In this document: piece after piece, positions 15,479 through 22,751 of the stretch
Numbering within the stretch: position 1 is the first letter of the stretch
Layout of the letters: every line of letters begins with the position of its first letter
Origin: a virus
DNA length: 52,393 nt
Virus record (IMG/VR): IMGVR_UViG_3300048999_000021
Coordinates: 1 to 52,393 of that record
Direction: 5' to 3' (one strand)
Notes under the pieces: model-generated
Told to the model about the DNA's origin: nothing
The model's database searches: none
Seen by the model: only the letters and a program-made list of their open reading frames with translations
Program-made: the position numbers and the translations under genes

Positions 15479-16377
15479 TATCGCGCCTTCCTTGCGCCGA
15501 CCGTTGAGGTGAAGTGGATATCGAAGCGGGGCGTGATGCCGCGCTTGATCGCGACGTCGGACTTGAAATCGCGGTCGGTCGCTCCGCAGTACAGGTGGCA
15601 GGTCAGCTGTAGGCTGTAGTGCTGAGCCACCGAGCCACACTGCCCCGCCACCAGGTAGTCCATCCGATAGTAGGTCCGGTCCGGTCCGCTAGCGGTCGTG
15701 AGCTGGTCAGCGGCAGCCGAGAACCCCCGGATGCCACAGGCTGCCCCGTCGCCCGGGAAGGCCCGGACCCGGGTGATCGCCGACGCCGGTACGTAGGCGC
15801 CGTTGTAGGTGATGTAGCCCTGTAGCCCTCCGGTGTTGCCGCCGCCGTCCTGGTACACGACCGGTACGCGCAGCGCCAGGTTGGTTGAGGTGCCCGGAGT
15901 GACCGCGCCCCGGTAGTAGGCGACCGACGCGTACCGGGACTTGTCGGTGACCTGCGGGACGGTCGGGTCCGGGTCTTGTGGCGCCTTCGGGTACACCTCG
16001 ACGTCGAAGCGGGTAACCGCCGAACTGACGCATGCTCCCCACACGTTCGTCGCGGCCGGGTCGGTCGTACCGCCAGCGGCGACGGTCGGGTTGAGCTTGT
16101 CGATCCAGGAGTAACCGGCGTCTGGCCCGGTGGGCGTCCCGTCGGGGTACAGCGTCGCGACGTAGGCGCCGGTCGCGTCACTCGACCCGACCCAGACCCC
16201 TAAGTGCACGTCCAACGCGCGCCCGTCGGTGTAGCCGTTGATGGTGCCGCCGACGTAGGTGGGCTGGGCCATGGTGCAGCCCGGAGCGATCGTGCGCCGA
16301 GCTTGGGCGTCGGCGCTACCTCCTCCGGTTAACAGGCCCGCGACTAGCGCGAGCAGCAAAGCTACGATCTTGAACAT
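15478..16377 (-). CDS. Secreted cysteine-rich protein
   Basis: 299 residues. The N-terminus MFKIVALLLALVAGLLTGGG ending ADAQA is a clear Sec signal peptide with an AxA cleavage site. The mature part is beta-rich and has several cysteines (PGCTM, WGACV, GAACGIRG, GQCGSV, LTCHLYCG) suited to disulphides outside the cell. Segments such as AYVATLYPDGTPTGPDAGYSW and VYPKAPQDPDPT resemble extracellular domains. The gene has the AGTCGGGA start element. Function unknown: it may alter the host surface, block superinfection or accompany the virion. Confidence 0.7.
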   Translation of the reverse strand: MFKIVALLLALVAGLLTGGGSADAQARRTIAPGCTMAQPTYVGGTINGYTDGRALDVHLGVWVGSSDATGAYVATLYPDGTPTGPDAGYSWIDKLNPTVAAGGTTDPAATNVWGACVSSAVTRFDVEVYPKAPQDPDPTVPQVTDKSRYASVAYYRGAVTPGTSTNLALRVPVVYQDGGGNTGGLQGYITYNGAYVPASAITRVRAFPGDGAACGIRGFSAAADQLTTASGPDRTYYRMDYLVAGQCGSVAQHYSLQLTCHLYCGATDRDFKSDVAIKRGITPRFDIHFTSTVGARKAR

Positions 16378-16385
16378 TCCCGACT
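16378..16385 (-). promoter_or_regulatory. AGTCGGGA start element before secreted protein
   Basis: AGAGGGAGAGTCGGGA directly abuts ATG 16377. The GGGAG part can serve as the ribosome site. One of eight exact copies of the core in front of start codons in this genome. Confidence 0.7.
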
Positions 16386-16401
16386 CTCCCTCTGTTGGTT
16401 G

Positions 16402-16719
16402 CTACTTGGACTTGCGCTTCCGCCGAGCGGCCTTCCGCTCAGCGCGAACGAGCTTCCGTCTAGCTCGCTCGGCCTTCCGGTTGGCCTTCGCGCGCGCCTC
16501 GTAGGCCACGCTCTCGGGTGTGGGATCTGGCCCCCAGATCCTGGCCATGTTCCTCCTCTGGTTTGGCCGGCTCGGCGATTCGCCGAGCGCGGCGACGTTC
16601 CCTCGCGACGGATCCACCAGTCGTCCATGCTCCCTCCTCTCGTCCCTTGCATCGCGCTCGATCGCCGAGAGGAACTCAGCGAAGATCATCCCGGCTGCGG
16701 TTGGCCTCGCCTTGGGCAT
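16402..16719 (-). CDS. Basic protein with Arg/Lys/Ala-rich C-terminus
   Basis: 105 residues from ATG 16719 within the end of the preceding gene. The N-terminal part (MPKARPTAAGMIFAEFLSAI) is helical. The C-terminal 40 residues are almost wholly Arg/Lys/Ala (AERARRKLVRAERKAARRKR) and would bind nucleic acid. A second in-frame start at 16548 has a very strong ribosome site (AGAGGAGGAAC), so a 48-residue basic product may also be made. No family recognised. Confidence 0.6.
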   Translation of the reverse strand: MPKARPTAAGMIFAEFLSAIERDARDERREHGRLVDPSRGNVAALGESPSRPNQRRNMARIWGPDPTPESVAYEARAKANRKAERARRKLVRAERKAARRKRKSK

Positions 16720-16934
16720 AGCGCCTCCCAGTCCGTCCACTCGACATCAGCCTCAGTGGCACTGTCAGCTGTCGGCGCAAGCGTAGCTAGCTCGGGCGCC
16801 AGTCGCGGGTGCTCAGCCTCGACAGACACGATCGCCCACGCGCAGCACATCTGGAAGCCACACAGGAAGACCCAGCCCCAGCAGATCGCTCCGGCCTTCT
16901 CGCCGATGACCGCGTACCAGTCGAACGCGATCAC
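16686..16934 (-). CDS. Single-pass membrane protein
   Basis: 82 residues from GTG 16934, overlapping the previous stop (GTGA). One hydrophobic segment (ICWGWVFLCGFQMCCAWAIV, about residues 17-37) followed by an acidic soluble tail. Four cysteines lie in or near the membrane segment. Function unknown. The frame extends far upstream but overlaps two genes, so the short start is preferred. Confidence 0.6.
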   Translation of the reverse strand: MIAFDWYAVIGEKAGAICWGWVFLCGFQMCCAWAIVSVEAEHPRLAPELATLAPTADSATEADVEWTDWEALCPRRGQPQPG

Positions 16935-17146
16935 AGTGAGCCCTCCTCCAGCGCGGCGTTGACGGCCTTCCACTCCAGCCCGAGGATCAGCGAGATCGCC
17001 TTGGCGCCCTCGATCTGCTTGCCGATCTTGACTAGGTCGATCACGCTCCCGCGCTCCGCCTCGATCTTGTGCCAGCGGCGAGCCAGCTCCTCGACCACGT
17101 CGAGGCAGCGCTGGGTCGCGTCGCTGACAGGCAGCCCTGTGGTCAT
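16931..17146 (-). CDS. Small helical protein
   Basis: 71 residues, ATG 17146 overlapping the upstream TGA (ATGA). Predicted mostly helical (RCLDVVEELARRWHKIEAER, then DLVKIGKQIEGAKAISLI). No recognised domain. Part of a tightly packed run of small genes from 17310 to 15317, probably translated as one coupled transcript. Confidence 0.65.
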   Translation of the reverse strand: MTTGLPVSDATQRCLDVVEELARRWHKIEAERGSVIDLVKIGKQIEGAKAISLILGLEWKAVNAALEEGSL

Positions 17147-17310
17147 CGCTCCTCAACGCCCCAGCCGGCTTCCAGCGCCTGGATGATGTTCTCGCCGGCC
17201 TCGTCCATGATGATGGAAATAGCCAGAGCCAACCCGAAACGAATCTGGGGATGGGTTTCGGCATGGTAGCGCCGTACGAGCTCGTTTACCGTTGCAGCTT
17301 CGTCCGTCAC
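17143..17310 (-). CDS. 55-residue protein behind a conserved leader
   Basis: 55 residues starting MTDEAATVNELVRRYHAET and ending WGVEER, from GTG 17310. It is preceded by GAGTCGGGCT, a variant of the start element, and by the hairpin and upstream box described for 17311-17375. Its stop overlaps the next ATG (ATGA). The helix GLALAISIIMDEAGENII is amphipathic. Function unknown. It is the first gene of a small-gene operon that runs to the secreted protein. Confidence 0.65.
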   Translation of the reverse strand: MTDEAATVNELVRRYHAETHPQIRFGLALAISIIMDEAGENIIQALEAGWGVEER

Positions 17311-17375
17311 AGCCCGACTCCGATCTGGCGGACCCTCATCCGCCGATATACATACTGTACGCCACTATGCAACGT
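17311..17375 (-). promoter_or_regulatory. Leader element: box, TGAGGG hairpin and start motif
   Basis: On the minus strand TTGCATAGTGGCGTACAGT is followed by a perfect hairpin GGCGGA-TGAGGG-TCCGCC (17327-17344) and then GAGTCGGGCT just before GTG 17310. The same three-part order occurs before the genes starting at 40465 and 38862. It is probably a promoter or operator plus a structured 5' UTR; a -35/-10 pair is not clear. Confidence 0.6.
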
Positions 17376-17379
17376 ACGT

Positions 17380-17583
17380 CTACCCCGAGTTGCACAAAGC
17401 CCCGACCGGGACTATGAGTTCTAGGCCGCCGCGACCTCGTGGCCGGGTGACGGCCTTATCGCACAGGTCCGTGACGCTTCGCTTGAAGATGGCACCGATG
17501 TGTTCGAGCAGCCACCCCACATCAGCCGAGCTAGGCGTGTTACGCGGATAGATCCTCAGTTTGCCGGTCGGCCTACTCGGCAT
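17380..17583 (-). CDS. Small conserved-looking hypothetical protein
   Basis: 67 residues from ATG 17583, chosen for GGAGGTACCG just upstream (an identical ribosome site precedes the 97-residue gene at 17866). Starts MPSRPTGKLRIYPRNTPSS and contains WLLEHIGAIFKRSVTDL. No family recognised. The last gene before the leader element at 17311-17375. Confidence 0.6.
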   Translation of the reverse strand: MPSRPTGKLRIYPRNTPSSADVGWLLEHIGAIFKRSVTDLCDKAVTRPRGRGGLELIVPVGALCNSG

Positions 17584-17866
17584 CGGTACCTCCACGGGCC
17601 TCGCTTTGGGCGTGCTTGAAGCCGCGATGGTAGGCGTCACTGAGTAGGTGAGCCAGCTCCGATGAGTCCCATATGAACCGTGCCAAGCACACCGTGGTCT
17701 GGCAGTTGTGATCGAAGAACTGGTGCCGAGTGACGAGGTTCAAGATCTGCTGAAAGTCGTCGTACTCGCAAGCCGCGAGCGGCGTGCTGTCCTCAAGTTC
17801 GTACCTCGTCGCGGCGATGTCCTGCGCTGCTGCGGTTTCTAGGAACGGCCGCATATCAAACATCAT
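17573..17866 (-). CDS. Hypothetical protein, 97 residues
   Basis: From ATG 17866 with GGAGGTACCGA upstream. Sequence is acidic/helical (MRPFLETAAAQDIAATRYEL; FDHNCQTTVCLARFIWDSSE; LAHLLSDAYHRGFKHAQSEA). The final segment, with DAYHRGFKHA, resembles C-terminal helices of small phage proteins of unknown role. Overlaps its neighbours at both ends. Confidence 0.65.
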   Translation of the reverse strand: MMFDMRPFLETAAAQDIAATRYELEDSTPLAACEYDDFQQILNLVTRHQFFDHNCQTTVCLARFIWDSSELAHLLSDAYHRGFKHAQSEARGGTDAE

Positions 17867-18036
17867 TCGGTACCTCCACGAACCACCCGATCGGCGGCGT
17901 GCTCCAGGACACCGTTCCAGCCGATGGCGTGGTCGGTGCGCGGCGAGGGCATGCGCCAGCCACGGACCTCGTCGGCGATGTCGTGAGGGCGGTGAGGTCT
18001 GCCATGATCTTGTCTGCCTTTCCATGTAGGGACCAT
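17863..18036 (-). CDS. Small protein with HDIADEVRGW motif
   Basis: 57 residues from ATG 18036. This frame has a very high GC share at third codon positions (GAC ATC GCC GAC GAG GTC ...), unlike the two competing frames, and ends in an ATGA overlap with the next gene. The core HDIADEVRGWRM ... DHAIGWNGVLEHAADRVV looks like a small helical protein. No clear ribosome site is visible, so the start is uncertain. A 93-residue reading of another frame (18137-17856) was judged less likely. Confidence 0.5.
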   Translation of the reverse strand: MVPTWKGRQDHGRPHRPHDIADEVRGWRMPSPRTDHAIGWNGVLEHAADRVVRGGTE

Positions 18037-18179
18037 ACGAGGTTGCGCAGCGTTGGTTGACGCCGGCGCAGGTATCGCTTCACAGCCGCGAGCTTAGACC
18101 CCGTTTCAGCCCGTCTAGCTGAGCCGCTAGGTGGCATTCTAAGCGATGGGGCTAGCCCTATCCGACGACCGTACGAAAC
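18037..18179. other. Non-coding gap, possible promoter
   Basis: 143 bases without a convincing gene. It holds a 10-bp palindrome (GGGCTAGCCC) and, on the minus strand, TAGAAT in a -10-like position about 90 bases before the 57-residue gene. No matching -35 is clear. I see no tRNA. Confidence 0.3.
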
Positions 18180-18956
18180 CTACGGCTCCATCGAACTAGC
18201 GGCATCCTCAGGCCGCTCTAGGGCTATGAGCTCATCCCGGATCATGCGCCGAACTTCCGGGGAGTTGGGATCAGCCCCGAGGTTCGCTGCAATGTTGGCG
18301 ATCGCGCCGTTGAGCTGGAGCACCAGCGTCTCTTGCAACCGGATACGGCGCTCTTCCAGGCCGGCCGAGATCCCGATCTTGAGCAATGATGCATAGTGAG
18401 TGCGCTCCTTGAGGTAGATCCCGGCCCAGTTGTGGACCCTGGCCTCCTCAACCTCCATCACATATGAGGCATCCTGTGGCTGCCCGCCATCACCATAGCT
18501 AACAGCGGCGTCCTTGACCTCGCGCTTGGTACGGCCCCAGATGACCTCGCTCGGGTCAAGGTCGGCCAGGTACTCCTCGCAGGTGATGATGTTGCCAGCC
18601 GTGCGCCGCAGCTCCCACAGGTAGCCCGTCACAGGGTTCGCGCCGACGTGGTTCTCGTCGGCAAGGTTGTTGCCATAGCCTCGCTTGGCCAGCGCTATGG
18701 TCGCCTTGGCCAGCCTCGACTTGGCTACCACAGAGGGGAACCGGCCGCCGTGAGTGGGCATCTTGCAGGTATGTGTGCCAACCAGAGCCCGATTCTTGCA
18801 GCGCTCACCATTGCGCTTGATGAAGGTGCAGCGCTTGCCGTCATCCAGCGGCGCATCAAAGCCGTTGCTCCTGACACCCCGTGGCCTTTTCACGACCTCG
18901 CTGACCGGCACAGCCTTCACCGGTGGCTTACGACCTCCAGGTGCAACCTTAGCCAT
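18180..18956 (-). CDS. Candidate terminase small subunit
   Basis: 258 residues from ATG 18956 (GGAGGAGTCA upstream). Residues 40-75 contain DGKRCTFIKRNGERCKNRAL ... CKMPTHGG: two Cys pairs and a C-x5-HGG element, as in many actinophage small terminase and HNH-like DNA-binding N-termini. This is followed by a long helical region that could oligomerise (LQETLVLQLNGAIANIAANL). It lies about 3 kb upstream of terL, separated by an operon of small genes and a terminator, which is unusual. Could also be another DNA-binding protein; the call rests on the zinc-like motif and length. Confidence 0.5.
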   Translation of the reverse strand: MAKVAPGGRKPPVKAVPVSEVVKRPRGVRSNGFDAPLDDGKRCTFIKRNGERCKNRALVGTHTCKMPTHGGRFPSVVAKSRLAKATIALAKRGYGNNLADENHVGANPVTGYLWELRRTAGNIITCEEYLADLDPSEVIWGRTKREVKDAAVSYGDGGQPQDASYVMEVEEARVHNWAGIYLKERTHYASLLKIGISAGLEERRIRLQETLVLQLNGAIANIAANLGADPNSPEVRRMIRDELIALERPEDAASSMEP

Positions 18957-18980
18957 TGACTCCTCCAAGCTCTCCAAGAT

Positions 18981-19136
18981 TCAGTTCGACCTAATTCAGT
19001 TCGACCCAGCAGTTCGGTATTTTTCAGCTTTGCATATGTCAGTGGTTTTCAGTTCGACCCCCCTAACGGGGGAGGGTCAAACTAAAACCAGACTGACCCG
19101 CACCATGGGTCAAGGTGGGTCAAGGTGGGTCAAACT
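18981..19136. repeat. Iteron-like cluster, candidate replication origin
   Basis: On the plus strand, CAGTTCGACC occurs at 18982-18991, 18997-19006 and 19050-19059, with a partial copy at 19010-19017. Its near-inverse GGGTCAAACT occurs at 19074-19083 and 19127-19136, with the related GGGTCAAGGT in tandem at 19107-19116 and 19117-19126. The two orientations meet in a dyad around CCCCCTAACGGGGG (19058-19074). The cluster overlaps the 3' end of a RepA-like helicase gene, and the upstream sequence is AT-rich by local standards (TATTTTTC). This suggests an origin or a regulator-binding site; the dyad could also stop transcription. Confidence 0.6.
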
Positions 19137-20408
19137 AGAATCCGGCGCGCCCTTGAAACCATTGCTGTGCACTTTAATTCTGCCATTCGAGGGCACATTT
19201 TGACCTGCGTCTTCAAGCGAATATATCCATGCATTATGCGCACCCTTTGCCACGTCCAGAACACCCCTGGCTTGCATAGACTTAAGCACCTCCTTCTTCT
19301 TGTCGCTATTGCCCGGGACTGCCCCGATCAGGTCGCCCTGGTTCATACGGGCACCGCCGGCCAGCGCCGCCAGCACAGCTGCCTCTATGCGCCCTAGCTG
19401 ATTGCCTCTACGGCTCTCTGTGCCGGCCCATGACAACCGCCGCGTACCCCGGTCATAGTCGATAGAGAACTCGCTCAGGTCGACATCGCGCCCGTACGCG
19501 CTCATGTATCGACGTCCGCTGCCGGATGTGGGCAGCTCATTGTCCTCAGCGTCATACCGGTATGTCACTAACGCATCAGGCCAGTCCTGCAACCGAGAGC
19601 TGCCCCGCGCTCGGGGTAGGGCGTCACCTTCGGGCGGATGCCCGGTGTGAGATATGAGCACGAGCCCGCTCAGGCCAGCCCTGAGCTTGATGGAGTCGAG
19701 TGCCGTGGTCCAGTTACGGACTTCGGATGCGCTGTTCTCTTCGCCATCGTAGATGGCGCCAAAGGGATCGACAATTAGCACAGAAACCTTCTTGCGCCTC
19801 AGGTAGTCGACCAGCCAGTCGGCCGTGGCCGGCGCAGCTAACGGGAGCGCGTACCCGCGCCAGTGCTCAACGTGGAGGCGGTTGGCGTTATCAAGCTCCA
19901 TCTCCGCTAGCCAAGTCTGCATCTGCGGAGCAGATACCTCGATGTTCAGATACGACACCGTCCGCCCCGCTGGTAGGCGAGTTGGGAAGTGGCCTAGGAA
20001 GTCGTCTCCGGTGGCCAATGACGCAGCCATATTCAGCGCCAGGGTGCTCTTTCCGGCTTTGTGCTGGGCCTGCACCAGCATGTTACCGCCCTCGATAAGC
20101 AAGTCCTCCACGAGCCAGTTCGGGGCTGGCAGCGGGCTCGCTATCTGGGAGGCAGCTGTGCCGAACTCAGGCGGGGCAGCCCAGCCCTTCTCCGCGACGC
20201 GAGCCTTGGCAGCGGCCTGCAGCTCTATGTAGCGCACCGCCTTGTCGAGGTCAGCCTCGTCATAAAGCGCGGCTGCCTTGCCGAGTGAACCGCCGTCAAC
20301 CGCCACCAGCTTAGCGGATGGATCAGCTGGGGTGTCAGCCCGTTTGGCAGACGGTCGAGCGCCCTTTTTAGGGCCGCGCCTCGGCGGCAACTCCTTCGCG
20401 GTAGTCAT
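19110..20408 (-). CDS. RepA-like replicative AAA helicase
   Basis: 432 residues. Walker A at VQAQHKAGKSTLALN, Walker B at VSVLIVDPFGAIYD, followed by GLVLISHTGH and an R-containing loop (LPRARGSSRLQDW), typical of AAA_25/RepA hexameric helicases. A C-terminal winged-helix-like part (GRIEAAVLAALAGGARMNQG) follows. It probably unwinds DNA at the phage fork. It is encoded right after the TOPRIM primase, overlapping by 4 bp. Its last codons lie within the repeat cluster 18981-19136. Confidence 0.8.
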   Translation of the reverse strand: MTTAKELPPRRGPKKGARPSAKRADTPADPSAKLVAVDGGSLGKAAALYDEADLDKAVRYIELQAAAKARVAEKGWAAPPEFGTAASQIASPLPAPNWLVEDLLIEGGNMLVQAQHKAGKSTLALNMAASLATGDDFLGHFPTRLPAGRTVSYLNIEVSAPQMQTWLAEMELDNANRLHVEHWRGYALPLAAPATADWLVDYLRRKKVSVLIVDPFGAIYDGEENSASEVRNWTTALDSIKLRAGLSGLVLISHTGHPPEGDALPRARGSSRLQDWPDALVTYRYDAEDNELPTSGSGRRYMSAYGRDVDLSEFSIDYDRGTRRLSWAGTESRRGNQLGRIEAAVLAALAGGARMNQGDLIGAVPGNSDKKKEVLKSMQARGVLDVAKGAHNAWIYSLEDAGQNVPSNGRIKVHSNGFKGAPDSSLTHLDPP

Positions 20409-21058
20409 GCGATGTGTATGGTCAAGTTGTACCCAAGCGACTTGAGGGAGGAGCGCGTGGTGCGCCCGGCTGCACTCGCTATCCCTCCTAGGTCGCTGAC
20501 GGACACAAGATCCTCTGGGCCATAACCCGCTTCAAGATGGTCTGTGACATCCTTCCCAGCCCGAGCATGCGCTACAACTATCCGCTCTGCAGCCACTCCC
20601 GCAATCTGAAGCAGGTCAAACCTCTTCCACACATCCGCCATCCCCACATTGCCGCCCCGCTTGTCGTCCGGGTCTAGGTCATACAGAAGCACAACCCGCT
20701 TAGCCCCGGCCAGCCAAGCCGCCTGCTTGAGCGAGATCTTGCCGGCGCCGCCGTGGTGAGAGGTGGCGACCAGGCCTATTGCCTTAAGGGAGTCCGCGTC
20801 CTTCTCGCCCTCAGGCCACCAGATTGTCTGGCCGTTTTGCACCGCTGCAACGACCTTGGGCAGGTTATAGATCAGATGCGCCCAGGCGCTCGGCATCTTA
20901 GGCACCCAAACGTACCCCGGACCGTGTCGCCAGCGATAAGTGATGTCCTTGGTTGCGCCGGTCGGGCTCGGAGGGTCAAGCCGATACCGGACACGTTGGA
21001 ATCTCTCGATGCTGAACTGGTCGGTGTACGAATAGGCGCACTCGAATATGCGCCCCAT
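20405..21058 (-). CDS. TOPRIM primase-like protein
   Basis: 217 residues. TOPRIM core: WWPEGEKDADSLKAIGL (catalytic Glu) and RVVLLYDLDPDDKRGG (DxD), followed by VVAHARAGKDVTDHLEAGYG. The zinc-binding N-terminal domain of DnaG is reduced to about 80 residues with no Cys cluster. It likely synthesises primers with the adjacent helicase, as in split primase-helicase systems. A polymerase-like RNAP core beyond TOPRIM is not evident, so primer synthesis may need a partner. Confidence 0.75.
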   Translation of the reverse strand: MGRIFECAYSYTDQFSIERFQRVRYRLDPPSPTGATKDITYRWRHGPGYVWVPKMPSAWAHLIYNLPKVVAAVQNGQTIWWPEGEKDADSLKAIGLVATSHHGGAGKISLKQAAWLAGAKRVVLLYDLDPDDKRGGNVGMADVWKRFDLLQIAGVAAERIVVAHARAGKDVTDHLEAGYGPEDLVSVSDLGGIASAAGRTTRSSLKSLGYNLTIHIA

Positions 21059-21060
21059 CC

Positions 21061-21219
21061 CTATCTGCCAGAGGTGAACTCAGCGTTAAGCAGCTCAAGG
21101 CAGTATACGCACACCGGCCCGATATCAACAGCGTTGTCGCTCTCGTTGATCACTACTTCCTCCCAGGGGAAAGATCCGTGGCAAAGCTTGCATACGTGGC
21201 TCAAAGGAATAATCTTCAT
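21061..21219 (-). CDS. Small zinc-ribbon protein
   Basis: 52 residues from ATG 21219, overlapping the previous TGA. Two Cys pairs, CKLCHGS and CVYCLEL, form a probable treble-clef or zinc ribbon. Sequence MKIIPLSHVCKLC ... LLNAEFTSGR. Immediately upstream of the primase, whose own zinc domain appears missing, so it may supply template binding in trans; this is a guess. Confidence 0.6.
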   Translation of the reverse strand: MKIIPLSHVCKLCHGSFPWEEVVINESDNAVDIGPVCVYCLELLNAEFTSGR

Positions 21220-21395
21220 TGGCCAGCCTTTGGACCGCCGGGCAATCCTTCGCCGATATCCAGGATGGACTCTATGATTGCCAGGCGGTATTCAAATGCC
21301 CCTGTGCCATCTGGATATAGCACGACAGCGGCCAGCCTCTCGCCTGGCAGTCTGAACAGCATGCCAGGCAATTCCTCTAGCGGGATGTTGCTCAT
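21216..21395 (-). CDS. Small hypothetical protein
   Basis: 59 residues from ATG 21395 (ATGA overlap with the excisionase-like gene). Sequence MSNIPLEELPGMLFRLPGE followed by a strand-rich part (LAAVVLYPDGTGAFEYRLAI). No recognised domain. Confidence 0.55.
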   Translation of the reverse strand: MSNIPLEELPGMLFRLPGERLAAVVLYPDGTGAFEYRLAIIESILDIGEGLPGGPKAGQ

Positions 21396-21607
21396 CGCTC
21401 GGCTCCCTTGCTCAGCCACACTCGGACGTCGTGGCGCGAGAACATACGGGAGCGCCCGATGAACCGGGAGTCGAGCTTGCCCGACATCGCCGCCGCGCGC
21501 ACCCAGTCGCCGCTGATCACTACGCCGAGCGATTCGAGATACTCCACAACGTCGCCACGACGCATAACGGGTAGCACGTCATCGTCAACCGGAACTGTAC
21601 TCAACAC
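21392..21607 (-). CDS. Excisionase-like / helix-turn-helix protein
   Basis: 71 residues from GTG 21607 (AAGGAGCGGTT upstream). The segment WVRAAAMSGKLDSRFIGRSR followed by FSRHDVRVWL is the winged-helix pattern of excisionase-type proteins: a helix, a short turn with an RSR-like wing, and a W-L helix. It probably binds DNA and may regulate the replication operon it heads. No integrase is present, so an excision role is unlikely. Confidence 0.65.
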   Translation of the reverse strand: MLSTVPVDDDVLPVMRRGDVVEYLESLGVVISGDWVRAAAMSGKLDSRFIGRSRMFSRHDVRVWLSKGAER

Positions 21608-21685
21608 AACCGCTCCTTCAATCGGACGTTAGAGAGACGGGTATCGTACCGTACGGAGATCGTTTTACTCTCGCGCTCCCCGGAG
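21608..21685 (-). promoter_or_regulatory. Intergenic region upstream of HTH gene
   Basis: 78 bases. Contains the palindrome CCGTACGG, then TACGAT on the minus strand in a -10-like position, and a short GC hairpin (GCTCCGGGGAGC) just after the previous stop. A promoter controlled by the small HTH protein is plausible, but no clear -35 is visible. Confidence 0.35.
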
Positions 21686-22276
21686 CTACGCGAACAGCTC
21701 GGGCCAGGCCGCTTCACGGAGCTTCGCGTCAGCGCGCGCCCGGCGGAGGAACGTCGCGACGTGCCGCGCGGCGTCGGTCCCGTGCGGCAACCCAGCGCGG
21801 TACAACCCCGCCTCTCGCATGCGCGGGTCAGTCGCGGCCGACTTGGCGAGGGAGGCGCTTTGCGTAAAGGGCAGCCGGCCATCCTCGCCCCAAATCCCGA
21901 ACCGGATCATCGAGAACATCCGTACCGGCGCGAGCAGGTCCCGGTCCTTTGTGTACTTGCGCAAGATGAAGTCCTCGTAGCCCCACGCGGCTTCCGGCCA
22001 CGCCAGGATCAGCTCGACGATCTCGCTCGCGGACACTAGCTCCGCCCCTCCGACCAGCGAGCCCTCCCGGGCGGTCTTCCCTCGGCCCTCCTCGCTCCAT
22101 CCGTCTACCTGGCCTACGGCCACGCTTACGAGGTGCCGCTTGAGGCCGGTCCAGTCGCCGTCACCGAGCCCCTCTAGCCACCTCGCAGCCACTGTAGCCA
22201 CAGCGTAGCCAGTCGTGCCCCCGGGGTCCAACCACACGAGCTGCGCGAGCCGAGCTGGCCTACCCGCGCGGTTCAC
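21686..22276 (-). CDS. RuvC-like Holliday junction resolvase
   Basis: 196 residues from GTG 22276, overlapping the previous TGA. RNase-H fold features: LVWLDPGGTTGYAVATV at the N-terminus (first catalytic Asp), AWGYEDFIL (Glu and Asp), and TDAARHVATFLRR near the C-terminus (last Asp/His). This matches phage RuvC-like endonucleases that resolve branched DNA before packaging. A longer frame from 22327 overlaps the preceding gene and was not chosen. Confidence 0.75.
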   Translation of the reverse strand: MNRAGRPARLAQLVWLDPGGTTGYAVATVAARWLEGLGDGDWTGLKRHLVSVAVGQVDGWSEEGRGKTAREGSLVGGAELVSASEIVELILAWPEAAWGYEDFILRKYTKDRDLLAPVRMFSMIRFGIWGEDGRLPFTQSASLAKSAATDPRMREAGLYRAGLPHGTDAARHVATFLRRARADAKLREAAWPELFA

Positions 22277-22416
22277 GCGGAGTGCTCCCCTCGTCGGCCA
22301 GTCGCCCGGCAGTTCCGGCACGCCCACGCGTAGCGCGGATAGGTGCTACCCTCCGGCGGGATGTACCGATCGTGGCGCCCGAGTAAGCAGCGAATTGACG
22401 TACTCAGCCAACGCAT
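22273..22416 (-). CDS. Small DUF1660-like Cys protein
   Basis: 47 residues. The pattern RCLLGRHDRYIPP ... YPRYAWACRNCRATG (C, H, then C-x-x-C) resembles the DUF1660 group of short phage proteins thought to bind zinc. It overlaps the previous gene by about 70 bp in another frame, which is more than usual here, so the start at 22416 is uncertain. Confidence 0.5.
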   Translation of the reverse strand: MRWLSTSIRCLLGRHDRYIPPEGSTYPRYAWACRNCRATGRRGEHSA

Positions 22417-22648
22417 TGTCCTGCCCCGTCCTGTGCATCCAATGTGACCTGGTGAGCATGTCGACGTCGCCCACGTTGTAGTTCCATGGCCCCCAGTCGC
22501 CACATGTGCAGTACATGTAGGTGACCATGCCCGGAGCGGTCGGCGTCGTGAGCTTGTACTCGTGCCCGATCGCCGCGAGGCGCGCCTGGCTCGGCGAGCC
22601 AGAGTAGTAGGCGACCTCGCCCCAGCCGTCAGGTTGTTGCTCGCTCAT
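22346..22648 (-). CDS. Hypothetical protein with CTCGDWG
   Basis: 100 residues from ATG 22648. Contains MVTYMYCTCGDWGPWNY and a Trp/His-rich stretch (DMLTRSHWMHRTGQDN). The paired C-x-C and His may bind metal. No family recognised. Member of the dense small-gene region. Confidence 0.6.
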   Translation of the reverse strand: MSEQQPDGWGEVAYYSGSPSQARLAAIGHEYKLTTPTAPGMVTYMYCTCGDWGPWNYNVGDVDMLTRSHWMHRTGQDNALAEYVNSLLTRAPRSVHPAGG

Positions 22649-22649
22649 G

Positions 22650-22751
22650 TCAACGCCACCACTTCGACCGAACGACGAGGATGTAGGTCGTGGCGTAGAT
22701 GAAGCCGCTAACGGACAGCCCGAGCAGGAAGCTGCCCAGGTCCCACCTCAT
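22650..22751 (-). CDS. Very small membrane protein
   Basis: 33 residues (starts MRWDLGSFLLGLSVSGFIY and ends RSKWWR). One hydrophobic helix with a basic C-terminus (RSKWWR), so probably N-out/C-in. ATG 22751 overlaps the TGA of the upstream gene (ATGA), which supports translation despite its size. Possible host-membrane or lysis modulator; function unknown. Confidence 0.5.
   Translation of the reverse strand: MRWDLGSFLLGLSVSGFIYATTYILVVRSKWWR

Noticed and set aside
17856-18137. 93-residue reading frame overlapping the 57-residue gene
   Set aside because: Third-position GC is lower than in the chosen frame, the protein is low in typical structure, and its end overlaps the next gene without a neat stop-start junction.
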